From an uncultured Erysipelotrichaceae bacterium (GTDB lineage: Bacteria > Bacillota_I > Bacilli_A > Erysipelotrichales > Erysipelotrichaceae), in assembly GCA_944327105.1 (NCBI GenBank), contig CALVGN010000013.1, positions 1 to 41,612 of the forward strand: a stretch of DNA of 41,612 nt. The letters run 5' to 3'. How positions within the stretch are numbered: the first letter of the stretch is position 1; each line of letters opens with the position of its first letter. Under the pieces are notes generated by a model. It was not told the origin of the DNA. It saw only the letters and a program-made list of their open reading frames with translations, and did not search any database. A program made the position numbers and the translations under genes. Below are positions 24,851 through 34,505 of this stretch, one piece after another.

Positions 24851-27800
24851 CTATTCGACACTTTTCAATGATTCAACCATGTTGATATTGTCCAGATTAC
24901 GTTCCATAGCCTTATTGACCAAAATGGCAAAGACCAATGTAATCATAAATGCCAGGATATACGTCGGTATGGAAATATTACTGCCAAAACTCATATTGTC
25001 CATCTTGATCGATGTCATGATCAACGATAGTTCAGCTTTACCAAACGCCAGACCAAATAACGCTCCGATAAAAGTCAGGATGATGTTTTCATAATAAACG
25101 TAATGGTGGACTTCCTTGGGTGTGAAACCCAAAACTTTCAATGAGGCGATCTCTCGGGTACGTTCCGAGATATTCACACTGGTCAGATTGCCAAGTACGA
25201 CAAACGCCAATGCGCCCGCAGCTGCAACACATACGATGACGATGATGTTGAATCCACCGACCATTTGATTAACGAATTCAATGACAGTCGAGTTGAGACT
25301 GTAAGCGGATAGATCCGTATCCGCATCGATCAGATCGAGCAACGCCGTTTCATCACTGCACGATATTGCCAATGTATTGGGTTGAACGGTCGTATCAAAT
25401 CCATTGTTGTAGGCTTGGTCGGACATGAAGACGTGATGATTGACATACATTTCGCAAATACCGATCACGGTGAAGGTGGCTTCTTCATCATCCAGATTGG
25501 TCATCGTCAATTCATCCCCAACTGAAACATCGAAATAGCGCGCCAGTGCATTGGAAATAATGATGCCATCGGCATCCATGGACAGGGCTTTTTTGCTATT
25601 GTGGTCTCTTAAATTGAAGATATGGTCAATATCATCGATGCTGGAGACATACAATGTCGATGTCTGGGTGGACGCATTATCGGGATCAGTGGATCCGATC
25701 GTGACATTACTGGTGTATAAGGTCGCGACATTGTCCACAAAGGACTGGGATGCATAGAGTTGCGTTTTTTGGGATAATTGTTCGGTGCTGATATCATCGT
25801 CGTAAGAAACCGAAGCATCGAAATTGTAGATTTCCCCGAATTGAACGGTCCCAATGGATCCAACCACGTCTTTGATGCCTAAACCACAAACGATCAATGA
25901 AGTACATCCGGCAACACCGACGACGGTCATAAAGAACCGTTTCTTGTAACGGAAGATGTTACGCATGGTCACTTTAATCGTAAAACTAAGAGCATTCCAG
26001 ATAAACGTGACATGTTCGATCAGTGTTTTATGCGCATTCCGTGGAGCGGCAGGTCGCATCAATTGGGCCGGGACTTCCTTCATGTTCTTGCGACAGGTCA
26101 AATAAGTGGTCAACACCATTAGTGCAATAAAGAGAAAGCAGATGAAAATCAACCAACCCCATGGTATGACCAGGGTAAAATCCGGGTTGTAATACATCAT
26201 GCCCCAGGCATTATAGATGATGATTGGGAAGATCAATACACCTAGGATCGAACCAATGACGGAGCCGATCAAAGCAGCAATGAACGCATAGATCAAAAAT
26301 TTTGCACACGATTGGCCCTTGGTAAAACCAAGAGAACGATACGTTCCGATTAAAGTGCGTTCTTCATCCACCATCCGGGTCATCGTGGTCAGACAGACCA
26401 ACATCGCCACAAGAATGAAGAAGATGGGAAACAATAACCCGATCACGGTCATGGTGGTGATGGTATTGGCATACATGGCGCTGGAATAATGCATACCTCG
26501 ATCCAGTACGATCCATTCACAATCTTCGATCTCATCGACTTCTTTTTGAGCATCATCGATCTCAACCTGGGCATCGGCGATCTGTTGGGCAGCATCGGCT
26601 AATTCGGCTTCCCCTTCCGCTTTTCCTTCCTCCAGTTCAACACGGGCGTCAGCTAATTCTGCCACACCATCATGATACTGGTTCCAACCATCATCGATTT
26701 CAGCTTGGGCATCCGCAAATTCTTGGTTCGCTTCATCCCATCCGCTGATCAGTTCTTCACTGGCTTCCACCAATTGCGCGTTGGCACGATCCAATTCCCA
26801 TTTGGCGTGATCCAATTGTTCCATGGCCTGATCATAGCCACTCTGGTATGCATCCTGACCATAGCGGGCAAGGCCGTCACCGATTGCAAGTAAACTGATC
26901 GATTCTGTTAATGCATTGATGTCTTGACCGCTGAATTGATGAATCAATTCAATCAATGCTTCGGGATCATTCATCACTGCATCGTATTGCATTTCAAGAT
27001 TGGTAAGGATTGCTTGCTGAATCGTATCATCAGTTTGAACATACTTCAAAATATACGCTTTTTTCTGTTCATCTGTTAATTCAGCCCAAGAAGGACCACC
27101 TTCCATGCCTGCAACGGTTGCATCATACAAAGCTCCAATTTGTGCGCTTTTTTCGGGATCTGCGAACAATGTTTCCACAGTTTGATTTTCGGCTTCGACT
27201 TTTCCGGCAGTGACAAATGCATCTTTACTAATGCTTTGTTTAAATGTATTCAAAAGGATATCTTTGATTTGAAATGCCTGTTGTGATTGCGGATCATAGA
27301 TTTCTTGCGGTTTTTGTATTCCGCTTTGACCATACCCATACGCAATCGTGGCATACTCTTCCATTACTGGCGTCAGCGCATCATAAAGACCTGGCATCAT
27401 GGCCAGACTGGTTTTTAACGTTTCTTTGGCGGCAGCAATTTGATTCGATGCATCGTCCACCGTTTTCTTGGCCGCTTCCAATTGAGCCAGTGCTTGATCT
27501 CTACCTTCGTAATACTGGTCCCAACCATCCTGAAGCTGGGCTTTACCATCATTGATCTGGTTTTCGGCATCATGCAGTTCGGCGATCACATCGGCTTTGC
27601 TGCTCTCTAATTCCGCCTGTCCATCGATCAATTCTTGATAGGCATCATTCAATTCACGCTGACCATCATCGATTTGAGCCTGGGCATCGGCGATTTCCGT
27701 ATTGAATTCTTCTAAACCATCATCATATTCTTGTTGCGCATCGGTTAATTCCTGACGGGCATCATCTAATTCGGCATTGGCTTCATCCTTGATCGTTTGT

Positions 27801-28582
27801 GTACGATCGATCGCGCCTTGTTCAAATACCGGATCCAGGGTATCGGAAACCGTATCCATATATTGGCTGTAATCATCACTGAAGGAATCATAGCCTTTGG
27901 CACCGTCAATGGAAATGACGACACTGGGAATGGCTTCCATGGTGAAATTATCGATATCAATGATCCCGACTTGACTGAGCTCTTGGTTATCCAGTGTGGA
28001 TGTATCCAATATTTTGGTAATGTATTTAGCGTCACGATAGAATCCGACCACCGTGAATGTGGTCTGACCAAGGGATTCAGAAATATCTTCATCCCCATCC
28101 AAAAACAGATCGATGGTATCGCCAAGTTGTAATAAAGGTGAATCAAAGTTTCCACCAAGTGTGGACGCGTTTTCACTATAAAGCAAAATGATCTCATCAT
28201 CCGCCTGGATGTCTCTTCCCTCTACGATCTCATAGGAATCGATGGTCGTCCCATCGATCTTGCCTTCAATGCGGATCACACTTTTATTTCGACCGATCTG
28301 GGTATAGCAATCTACGAAATAATACGGTTCGACCAGATCGATATATTCCTGACTTTCAAGATTTTGGATGTCTTTATCTTCAAATCCCAGTGTGGAAATG
28401 ATCTGATAATCATGCAGATTGTTCAAATCATCAAAATTTTCGATGGATGCCTGCATGCTTGGTGGGGCTGCCATCAAGCCGACAAAAAAAGACACTCCAA
28501 GCATCACGATGCATGTCAGCGTGACAAACTTGGAAAGCGATTGACGAATCGATTTCAATGTGTCTTTGAGAATATATTTCAT
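24851..28582 (-). CDS. FtsX-like ABC permease with a giant extracytoplasmic coiled coil
   Basis: From ATG 28582 the protein is 1243 residues. One membrane segment (about 16-40) is followed by a MacB-like extracytoplasmic domain. Then comes a stretch of several hundred residues of heptad-rich helix with repeated 'D-A-x-x-E-x-x-D-G' phrasing (AQAQIDDGQRELNDAYQELIDGQAELE-like), interrupted by a globular insert with GGPSW. Three membrane segments with the FtsX signature follow (LVAMLVCLTTMTRMVDEERTLIGTYRSLG), a second periplasmic domain, and a final FtsX domain (SERTREIASLKVLGFTPKEV). It pairs with the ATPase at 28587. Such systems act by mechanotransmission rather than import; the cargo or target is unknown. 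Confidence 0.85.
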   Translation of the reverse strand: MKYILKDTLKSIRQSLSKFVTLTCIVMLGVSFFVGLMAAPPSMQASIENFDDLNNLHDYQIISTLGFEDKDIQNLESQEYIDLVEPYYFVDCYTQIGRNKSVIRIEGKIDGTTIDSYEIVEGRDIQADDEIILLYSENASTLGGNFDSPLLQLGDTIDLFLDGDEDISESLGQTTFTVVGFYRDAKYITKILDTSTLDNQELSQVGIIDIDNFTMEAIPSVVISIDGAKGYDSFSDDYSQYMDTVSDTLDPVFEQGAIDRTQTIKDEANAELDDARQELTDAQQEYDDGLEEFNTEIADAQAQIDDGQRELNDAYQELIDGQAELESSKADVIAELHDAENQINDGKAQLQDGWDQYYEGRDQALAQLEAAKKTVDDASNQIAAAKETLKTSLAMMPGLYDALTPVMEEYATIAYGYGQSGIQKPQEIYDPQSQQAFQIKDILLNTFKQSISKDAFVTAGKVEAENQTVETLFADPEKSAQIGALYDATVAGMEGGPSWAELTDEQKKAYILKYVQTDDTIQQAILTNLEMQYDAVMNDPEALIELIHQFSGQDINALTESISLLAIGDGLARYGQDAYQSGYDQAMEQLDHAKWELDRANAQLVEASEELISGWDEANQEFADAQAEIDDGWNQYHDGVAELADARVELEEGKAEGEAELADAAQQIADAQVEIDDAQKEVDEIEDCEWIVLDRGMHYSSAMYANTITTMTVIGLLFPIFFILVAMLVCLTTMTRMVDEERTLIGTYRSLGFTKGQSCAKFLIYAFIAALIGSVIGSILGVLIFPIIIYNAWGMMYYNPDFTLVIPWGWLIFICFLFIALMVLTTYLTCRKNMKEVPAQLMRPAAPRNAHKTLIEHVTFIWNALSFTIKVTMRNIFRYKKRFFMTVVGVAGCTSLIVCGLGIKDVVGSIGTVQFGEIYNFDASVSYDDDISTEQLSQKTQLYASQSFVDNVATLYTSNVTIGSTDPDNASTQTSTLYVSSIDDIDHIFNLRDHNSKKALSMDADGIIISNALARYFDVSVGDELTMTNLDDEEATFTVIGICEMYVNHHVFMSDQAYNNGFDTTVQPNTLAISCSDETALLDLIDADTDLSAYSLNSTVIEFVNQMVGGFNIIVIVCVAAAGALAFVVLGNLTSVNISERTREIASLKVLGFTPKEVHHYVYYENIILTFIGALFGLAFGKAELSLIMTSIKMDNMSFGSNISIPTYILAFMITLVFAILVNKAMERNLDNINMVESLKSVE

Positions 28583-28586
28583 GGTT

Positions 28587-29288
28587 TTACCATTCGATGG
28601 TGGAAACATCCTGGGGATGTTCATTGATCACACTGGATTCGATCTGACCGTTTTTTACCCGGATCACCTGATCCCCCATGGGGGTAATGGCCAGATTATG
28701 GGTGACGATGACCACACTCATTCCATAACGACGGGCACTTTGCTGAAGCAGCAATAAGATCTGCTTTCCGGTCTGATAATCCAAAGCACCGGTGGGTTCA
28801 TCACATAACAAAATTTTTGGATTTTTGGCTAACGCCCGGGCGATGGCCACCCGCTGCTGTTCCCCGCCGGAAAGCTGACTTGGAAAATTGTGCAGTCGTT
28901 CTTTCAATCCGACCGCTTCCAATACGGTCTGCGGATCCAATGGATCTTTGCAGATCTGGGTCGCCAGCTGCACATTTTCAAGTGCGGTCAAATTGGGAAC
29001 CAGATTGTAAAACTGGAATACAAATCCGATTTCATTGCGGCGATACATCGTCAATTGTTTATCATTGTAGGCTGCAACATCCTCCCCTTGCAGATAGACA
29101 TGGCCACTGGTGGGACGATCCATACCACCTAAAATATTCAATATGGTGGATTTTCCAGCACCGGATGGTCCACAAATGATGGTGACTTTCGAGTCATCCA
29201 GTGTAAAAGAAACCCCATTGAGTGCATGGATATCCACTTCACCGACATGATAGGTCATGCGGACATTATCAAACTGAACCAGATTCAT
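28587..29288 (-). CDS. ABC transporter ATPase (MacB/LolD type)
   Basis: The 233-residue ATPase has Walker [10 protein letters not shown], the Q-loop [16 protein letters not shown], signature [15 protein letters not shown], Walker [13 protein letters not shown] and the H-loop IVTHN. EPTGALD and the FtsX-like partner place it in the MacB/LolD/FtsE branch. Its TAA stop lies four bases before the permease ATG, inside a TGGTTTTACCA palindrome. The promoter appears leaderless. It and the permease form a two-gene operon. Confidence 0.93.
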   Translation of the reverse strand: MNLVQFDNVRMTYHVGEVDIHALNGVSFTLDDSKVTIICGPSGAGKSTILNILGGMDRPTSGHVYLQGEDVAAYNDKQLTMYRRNEIGFVFQFYNLVPNLTALENVQLATQICKDPLDPQTVLEAVGLKERLHNFPSQLSGGEQQRVAIARALAKNPKILLCDEPTGALDYQTGKQILLLLQQSARRYGMSVVIVTHNLAITPMGDQVIRVKNGQIESSVINEHPQDVSTIEW

Positions 29289-29300
29289 GAGACTATTTTA
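29289..29300 (-). promoter_or_regulatory. -10 box of the ABC ATPase-permease operon, leaderless
   Basis: TAAAAT (29300-29295, minus strand) ends six bases before ATG 29288. No ribosome-binding site and no good -35 are visible. Less certain than recU or yqeH, because the -10 matches at five of six positions. Confidence 0.45.
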
Positions 29301-29361
29301 CATTGTTTTCAAAATTAGATGAAACTTCTGTTCGGTTTCATACAATTTCACAAAGTTGATC

Positions 29362-29398
29362 GATAAGAAAAGACGTCTGATCGTTCGATCAGACGTCC
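29362..29398 (-). terminator. Terminator after trxA
   Basis: GACGTCTGATCG (29372-29383) and CGATCAGACGTC (29386-29397) pair perfectly around two bases. On the minus strand the stem is followed by TTTTCTT. Confidence 0.85.
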
Positions 29399-29415
29399 CA
29401 ATGGTTAAACCAGAA

Positions 29416-29727
29416 TCAGATGTGGGAATCAATAAATGCTTTAAGATCACTTTCCGGCATATATCCCATGGTCGTGCCGATGGTTGAACCATCTTTGGTC
29501 ATGATCAGCGTCGGAATGGACATGATCCCGTATTGTGCTGCGACATCCTGACATTGATCGACATCCACTTTCAGGAAAGTGACCTTATCTTGGTATTGCG
29601 TGGATAGTTTTTCAACGATCGGACTTAACATCTTGCATGGTCCACACCACGTGGCATAAAAATCAATGAAACAAGTACCTTTGGCAATTGCGGCGTCAAA
29701 TTCAGCTTTACTGTGAATCATTTGCAT
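29416..29727 (-). CDS. trxA: Thioredoxin
   Basis: Thioredoxin reduces cytoplasmic protein disulfides with NADPH-thioredoxin reductase. From ATG 29727 it is 103 residues, standard length, preceded by the strong site AAGGAGG. The active site is ATWCGPCK, with the buried Asp of FIDFYATW and the cis-Pro loop SIPTLI. The frame extends upstream into the M32 gene, but this part lacks similarity. It lies 16 bases after the M32 stop in the same operon. Confidence 0.95.
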   Translation of the reverse strand: MQMIHSKAEFDAAIAKGTCFIDFYATWCGPCKMLSPIVEKLSTQYQDKVTFLKVDVDQCQDVAAQYGIMSIPTLIMTKDGSTIGTTMGYMPESDLKAFIDSHI

Positions 29728-29743
29728 GATTGAATCCTCCTTC

Positions 29744-31303
29744 TTATTTATGACTGAACTCATTATATCCAACAATGATCGATTCGTCTTTTTGAATGCT
29801 CATTGGATCGATTTCATATAATTTCGTATATTTATCAACCAGATAATCGATGTAGTATGACGGATCAAAGGGTTTGCCAGTTGCACGGGTCAAGATGGTA
29901 TTGAAATCATGCAATGAGCCATCATGCTGGATGTTGGTCTTCAACCATTCCAATATCGTTGTGATATCACCATCTGAGAGAATGGTATCCACATCCATGG
30001 CTTGACACATCGTTGCATAGATCTGGGCAGCAATGGCTGAACCAAGCGCATACGTTGGAAAATAGCCAAATGAGCCATCTGCCCAATGGACATCCTGAAG
30101 GATGCCCATTGTATCATTTGGAACATCCACGCCCAGGAATTCATGGTAATAATCATTCCATACCGTGTTGAGGGGTTTGCCGTCCAATTGGCCGGCAAAC
30201 AATGCTTTTTCCATGGTATAACGAATCAAAATATGGATCGGATAAGTCAATTCATCCGCTTCAGTACGGATCAGGGATGGGGATGACGCATTGATGGCTT
30301 TGATAAAATCATCAAAAGAAATGGTTTGAAAATGCGGTGCGATGGTTTGAAGTTTGGGATAGAGCGTTTTCCAGAATGCAGTGGATCGACCCAGGTTATT
30401 TTCAAATAAACGAGATTGCGATTCATGCATGCCGCTGGAGATGGACCAGGCCAAGAATGTGCCACTGATATCATCATCCAGCTGATGTTCATAGGTGGCA
30501 TGTCCGACTTCATGAATCAGTGAAAATATGGCACTGGTGGCATCATGCAGATCATAAGCCGTGGTTACCCGCACATCATTTTTATTGAACCCATTGGTAA
30601 ATGGATGTGCGGAAACCCCCATATAACCCCATGAAGGGTCAAAATGAAGATAGTCTTTCAATAGATCCATGATCTTTGTTTGCTTTTCGATTGGAAAATC
30701 ACCATTCAGGATGATTCGATCCACCTTATCTTGATGTTTGACCACGGCATGGATCAAAGGAACCAGCTTTTTTTGAACCAAATCAAAAAAAGCATCATAT
30801 TGTTTCTGATCCATTCCCGGTTCATACTGGTCCAACCAATAATCGTATGGATCCATATCGGGTGCACAGTAATGGGCAAAGCGCCGTTGCGTTTCGATTA
30901 CTTTTAACAGATAGGGCTCAAACGATGCATAATCATTGGTTGCTTTACTTTTTTGCCATTGTTGAGCACTTTCACTCTGCAATTGCTGAAATGCGATATA
31001 TTCATCCTTGGGAATTCGGGATAATTCTTTGAGTTGCTTGAATTGTTTTTTTGCCGATTCAACGATTTTTGGATCCACTCCATGGGAATAAACCAATGAT
31101 TTTAATGGTTCAACCATATTTTCATCCGTGGCAATGGAATAATATTCACCGGATAAATAAGCCAGTCGTTGATTGCGATAATTTGCACCATCATTTGGTG
31201 CAATGGTCAGATCATCGAAATTAATGGTCGATATTGCCAGTAAGTAAGCACTCTGTTTAAATTCCCAATCCTTGAATTTTTCAATTGCCGTTTCGATTTG
31301 CAT
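29744..31303 (-). CDS. M32-family metallocarboxypeptidase (Taq-type)
   Basis: M32 carboxypeptidases are cytoplasmic, metal-dependent enzymes that trim residues from peptide C-termini. The 519-residue length is typical. The metal motif is HEVGHATYEHQL (HExxH), followed by the family's GMHESQSRLFEN, whose Glu is the third ligand, and then the TEADELTYPIHILIRYTME stretch. AAGGAG lies eight bases before ATG 31303. It shares an operon with trxA. Trimming of peptides imported by the Opp system encoded nearby is a plausible role. Confidence 0.93.
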   Translation of the reverse strand: MQIETAIEKFKDWEFKQSAYLLAISTINFDDLTIAPNDGANYRNQRLAYLSGEYYSIATDENMVEPLKSLVYSHGVDPKIVESAKKQFKQLKELSRIPKDEYIAFQQLQSESAQQWQKSKATNDYASFEPYLLKVIETQRRFAHYCAPDMDPYDYWLDQYEPGMDQKQYDAFFDLVQKKLVPLIHAVVKHQDKVDRIILNGDFPIEKQTKIMDLLKDYLHFDPSWGYMGVSAHPFTNGFNKNDVRVTTAYDLHDATSAIFSLIHEVGHATYEHQLDDDISGTFLAWSISSGMHESQSRLFENNLGRSTAFWKTLYPKLQTIAPHFQTISFDDFIKAINASSPSLIRTEADELTYPIHILIRYTMEKALFAGQLDGKPLNTVWNDYYHEFLGVDVPNDTMGILQDVHWADGSFGYFPTYALGSAIAAQIYATMCQAMDVDTILSDGDITTILEWLKTNIQHDGSLHDFNTILTRATGKPFDPSYYIDYLVDKYTKLYEIDPMSIQKDESIIVGYNEFSHK

Positions 31304-31333
31304 GGGATTTCTCCTTTATTTGGCTAATATTCA

Positions 31334-31365
31334 CAATGCCATTGCGTTTTCACGCAATGGCATTG
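31334..31365 (-). other. Hairpin between pduL and the M32 gene
   Basis: CAATGCCATTGCG (31334-31346) and CGCAATGGCATTG (31353-31365) are perfect 13-base arms around a six-base loop. Neither side has a T-run, so it looks more like an mRNA-stabilising or processing element, or a weak terminator, than a standard terminator. Confidence 0.55.
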
Positions 31366-31398
31366 CAATGGTTAAATCAGTTGATTCAATGGTTTGTC

Positions 31399-31971
31399 TT
31401 ATTTCACAATGGTTCCGCGTGCACTGCCCGCAATACCGGCCGCATTGCCTTCATCGGTATCGATGTGCATCGCCAATGCATATTTGTCAGAAACACGCAC
31501 CACCGTGTCCTTGAAGATCAAGGAACGGCCGTCGGTATCGACTTCAACGGAAACGATATCCCCATTATTGACACCAAATTCCTTGGCATCTTCCGGTGTC
31601 ATATGGATATGGCGTTTTGCAGCGATCAAGCCACAGGACAATTCCACAGTTCCCTTTGGTCCGATCAATGTAATGCCATTGGTTCCTTCGATATCGCCAC
31701 TTTCACGGACCATTGCCACAGCACCTAATGTACGCGCATCGGTCAGAGAAACTTCTACCTGACTGGCAGAACGTGTGGGACCGAGAATGGAGCATTTCAA
31801 TTCACCTTTGGCACCTTTGACAATGACCTTTTCTTCGGCGGCATACTGGCCCGGTTGGGACAGGTACTTTTTCGGATGTAATTCATAGCCTTCACCGAAT
31901 AAAGTTGCCAGATCAGCATCGGTAACATGCACGTGACGTGCGGAAATTTCAACAATAAAATCTTTAGACAT
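31399..31971 (-). CDS. pduL: PduL-type phosphate acyltransferase
   Basis: PduL (PTAC) exchanges acyl groups between CoA and phosphate, and replaces Pta in many fermenters. The 190-residue protein has the paired metal-binding histidine motifs: SARHVHV near the start, AKRHIHM in the middle (RHIHMTPEDAKEFGV), and MHIDTDEGNAAG near the end. It lacks an obvious N-terminal encapsulation helix, and no microcompartment shell genes are in the window. It is therefore probably a soluble enzyme for acetyl-phosphate to acetate fermentation. AGAGGAAATGAAG precedes the ATG; the exact ribosome-binding site is not clean. Confidence 0.9.
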   Translation of the reverse strand: MSKDFIVEISARHVHVTDADLATLFGEGYELHPKKYLSQPGQYAAEEKVIVKGAKGELKCSILGPTRSASQVEVSLTDARTLGAVAMVRESGDIEGTNGITLIGPKGTVELSCGLIAAKRHIHMTPEDAKEFGVNNGDIVSVEVDTDGRSLIFKDTVVRVSDKYALAMHIDTDEGNAAGIAGSARGTIVK

Positions 31972-32051
31972 ATTTCTTCATTTCCTCTTTTCGTTTCTAT
32001 TTTACTCTAGCAATAACGAAATTCACTAAGATTTTGATCGGAGATGATAAA

Positions 32052-32429
32052 ATGGTTCGCATGATAAAGAAATTCAAATATGACAAACGTCAAAAGAAAA
32101 TATTAGCCGAATTGATCTTGATCATTTTGATTTTGACCAGTATTTACGGCTGGTTTAACAAACCCTTCCTTACCGGCTTCGCGGATGGCACATTTATGGC
32201 CGGATTGATCCTATGTACGATTTGTGCCATCCGCACGACCTATGATGATCATCAGACCTTCAAAAAATATACGCAATATGCACGAGAAACGGATCAGCCC
32301 GTTGGTATCGATGCCTACAAAAAAAGCAACATTGATGCCGATAAAACAGGTGGCGATGTATTGTTGGGATTATCGTTAATTATTTTGATGATCGGCATCC
32401 TGTTTACCGTGATCGTCATCGTGGTCTAA
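32052..32429 (+). CDS. Small membrane protein, DUF3899-like
   Basis: From ATG 32052 (GGAG eight bases upstream) the product is 125 residues. It has a very basic N-terminus, two adjacent hydrophobic segments (ELILIILILTSIYGWF and FMAGLILCTICAI) and a C-terminal one (LGLSLIILMIGILFTVIVIVV), with a charged hydrophilic loop between. The arrangement resembles DUF3899, but similarity is weak by eye. It is divergent from pduL and ends in a strong bidirectional terminator. No function is known. Confidence 0.72.
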   Translation: MVRMIKKFKYDKRQKKILAELILIILILTSIYGWFNKPFLTGFADGTFMAGLILCTICAIRTTYDDHQTFKKYTQYARETDQPVGIDAYKKSNIDADKTGGDVLLGLSLIILMIGILFTVIVIVV

Positions 32430-32444
32430 AACAATCATCCATGA

Positions 32445-32478
32445 AAAACCGTGTGCCAGAAACTTGGCACACGGTTTT
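32445..32478. terminator. Bidirectional terminator between the small membrane protein gene and oppF
   Basis: AAAACCGTGTGCCA (32445-32458) pairs perfectly with TGGCACACGGTTTT (32465-32478) around a six-base loop. A/T runs flank both sides, so it can terminate both convergent genes. Confidence 0.9.
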
Positions 32479-32486
32479 ATTTTAAA

Positions 32487-33419
32487 TTACTTCACTTCAG
32501 CACGATATTGTTGCATTTCTTTTTCGTTTCCGTAAATGAAATGTCCGGGTTTGATTTCTTCCCAGAATGGTTTGTCCACGCTGTAATCATGGATGGACAT
32601 ATCATACGGATGTACGACTTTCTGCTTTTCCAGTGCCGGATCGGGGATCGGAACAGATGAAAGCAACGATTTGGTATACGGATGCAACGGGTTGAGGAAC
32701 AACTCTTCGGCTTCGGCTAATTCGACAATATGTCCCAGATGAATGACCGCGATCCGATCGGAAATGAAACGGACGACGGAAAGATCGTGCGCAATGAATA
32801 ATACTGTCAGATTGCGCTCTTTCTGAAATTGCTTGAGCAGATTGAGCACTTGCGCACGAATGGATACATCCAGTGCACTGATCGGTTCATCCGCAATCAA
32901 CAGACGCGGTTCCATGATCATCGCACGGGCGATACCAACACGCTGACGCTGGCCTCCGGAAAATTCATGCGGATAACGGCTTTTATGTTCCGGCAGCAGA
33001 CCGACACTTTGCAACGCCGCATCGACTTTGGCTTCACGATCGGCCTCATCTTTATACAGATGGAAATTGTACAGTCCTTCGGAAACACAATAATCGATCG
33101 TGGCACGTTCGTTCAAGCTAGCAGCGGGATCTTGGAAGATCATTTGGATGTTTCTTACGACCATCTTGTCCACTTCTTTGGTGGTTTTACCAGAAATCTT
33201 GGTGCCATCGAAATACACTTCACCGTTGGTGATCGGATTCAATTTGATGATGGCTCGACCAATGGTGGTTTTACCAGAGCCGGATTCACCGACCAAAGAG
33301 AAGGTTTCACCTTCATAGATATCGAAGTTGACATCATTGACGGCAGTAAAGGAGCGGCGACCATTTTTAAACGTGACTTCCAGATCCTTGACTTCCAGGA
33401 TTTTCTTGCGTTCAGTCAT
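32487..33419 (-). CDS. oppF: Oligopeptide ABC transporter ATPase OppF
   Basis: The 310-residue ATPase has Walker [10 protein letters not shown], signature [15 protein letters not shown], Walker [13 protein letters not shown] and H-loop IAHDL, then the Opp-family C-terminal segment ([18 protein letters not shown]). That C-terminal domain identifies it as a peptide-uptake ATPase. It is the last gene of the opp operon; its start overlaps the oppD stop by 8 bases. Confidence 0.93.
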   Translation of the reverse strand: MTERKKILEVKDLEVTFKNGRRSFTAVNDVNFDIYEGETFSLVGESGSGKTTIGRAIIKLNPITNGEVYFDGTKISGKTTKEVDKMVVRNIQMIFQDPAASLNERATIDYCVSEGLYNFHLYKDEADREAKVDAALQSVGLLPEHKSRYPHEFSGGQRQRVGIARAMIMEPRLLIADEPISALDVSIRAQVLNLLKQFQKERNLTVLFIAHDLSVVRFISDRIAVIHLGHIVELAEAEELFLNPLHPYTKSLLSSVPIPDPALEKQKVVHPYDMSIHDYSVDKPFWEEIKPGHFIYGNEKEMQQYRAEVK

Positions 33420-34482
33420 GGCTGACCTCCTTTCCGTACAGTTTATTCATGCGCGCATGCAGATTCTGAATACCGATTGGTGGCTCAACTTTCGGTGCCC
33501 GTGGATCCAATAACCATGTTTTGGCCCAATGGGTATCCGTGACATTGAAAATCGGGGGTTCTTCTTCGAAATCGATTTGCATCGCATAGGGATTTCTTAC
33601 GGCAAACGCATCGCCTTTGACTTCTTCGAACAAGGATGGCGGTGTACCGGCAATGGCAAATAATTCATGGCCTTTTTCACCCAATTGCGGCAAGGAATTC
33701 AACAAGCCCCAGGTATAAGGATGTTTGGGTTCATAGAATACTTCTTCGACTTTGCCGTATTCGATGATCTGGCCGGCATACATGACGGCCACATCATCGG
33801 CGACATTGGCCACAACGCCCAAATCGTGGGTAATGTAAATCGTGGTGAAACCATAATCTTTTGACAAGTCTTTGATCAATTGAATGATCTGAGCCTGAAT
33901 GGTGACATCCAATGCAGTGGTGGGTTCATCGCAAATCAAGATCTTTGGATGACAAGCCAAGGCAATGGCGATAACGATACGTTGCCGCATTCCGCCGGAA
34001 TACATGAATGGATATTCATCATACCGTTTTTCCGGATCAGGAATACCAACACGTCCCATCAATTCGATCGCTTCTTTTTTGGCTTCCGCTTTGGATTTAC
34101 CTTCATGTTTGATGATGACTTCACTGATCTGATAACCAATGGTGCGAACTGGATCCAAAGAACTCATGGGATCCTGAAACACAGTGGCAATTTTTTTACC
34201 ACGGATGTCTGCCCAATCCTTATCTGTCTTGAATTTGCCCAGGTCTTGTCCTTCAAACCAGATTTCACCCTGTGGGATCGATCCATTGATTTCCAGCATA
34301 CCAGTAAATGTTTTGGTAAAAACACTTTTCCCGGAACCGGATTCGCCAACGATTGCGACCGTCCGACCTTCTTCAAAATCCAGTGAGATATTGCGGATCG
34401 CCGTCAAAACTCGATCACGGACTTTAAATTTAACGACCAGGTTTTTAACCGAAAGCAACGGTGTTTTGTTCGTATTCTCCAT
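33412..34482 (-). CDS. oppD: Oligopeptide ABC transporter ATPase OppD
   Basis: The 356-residue partner ATPase has Walker [10 protein letters not shown], signature [15 protein letters not shown], Walker [14 protein letters not shown]-loop ITHDLG, and the OppD C-terminal [16 protein letters not shown]. OppD and OppF form the heterodimeric motor for OppB and OppC. AGGAGG precedes its ATG, directly after oppC. Confidence 0.94.
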   Translation of the reverse strand: MENTNKTPLLSVKNLVVKFKVRDRVLTAIRNISLDFEEGRTVAIVGESGSGKSVFTKTFTGMLEINGSIPQGEIWFEGQDLGKFKTDKDWADIRGKKIATVFQDPMSSLDPVRTIGYQISEVIIKHEGKSKAEAKKEAIELMGRVGIPDPEKRYDEYPFMYSGGMRQRIVIAIALACHPKILICDEPTTALDVTIQAQIIQLIKDLSKDYGFTTIYITHDLGVVANVADDVAVMYAGQIIEYGKVEEVFYEPKHPYTWGLLNSLPQLGEKGHELFAIAGTPPSLFEEVKGDAFAVRNPYAMQIDFEEEPPIFNVTDTHWAKTWLLDPRAPKVEPPIGIQNLHARMNKLYGKEVSHD

Positions 34483-34505
34483 AATTTATCCAAAACCTCC
34501 TTTGC

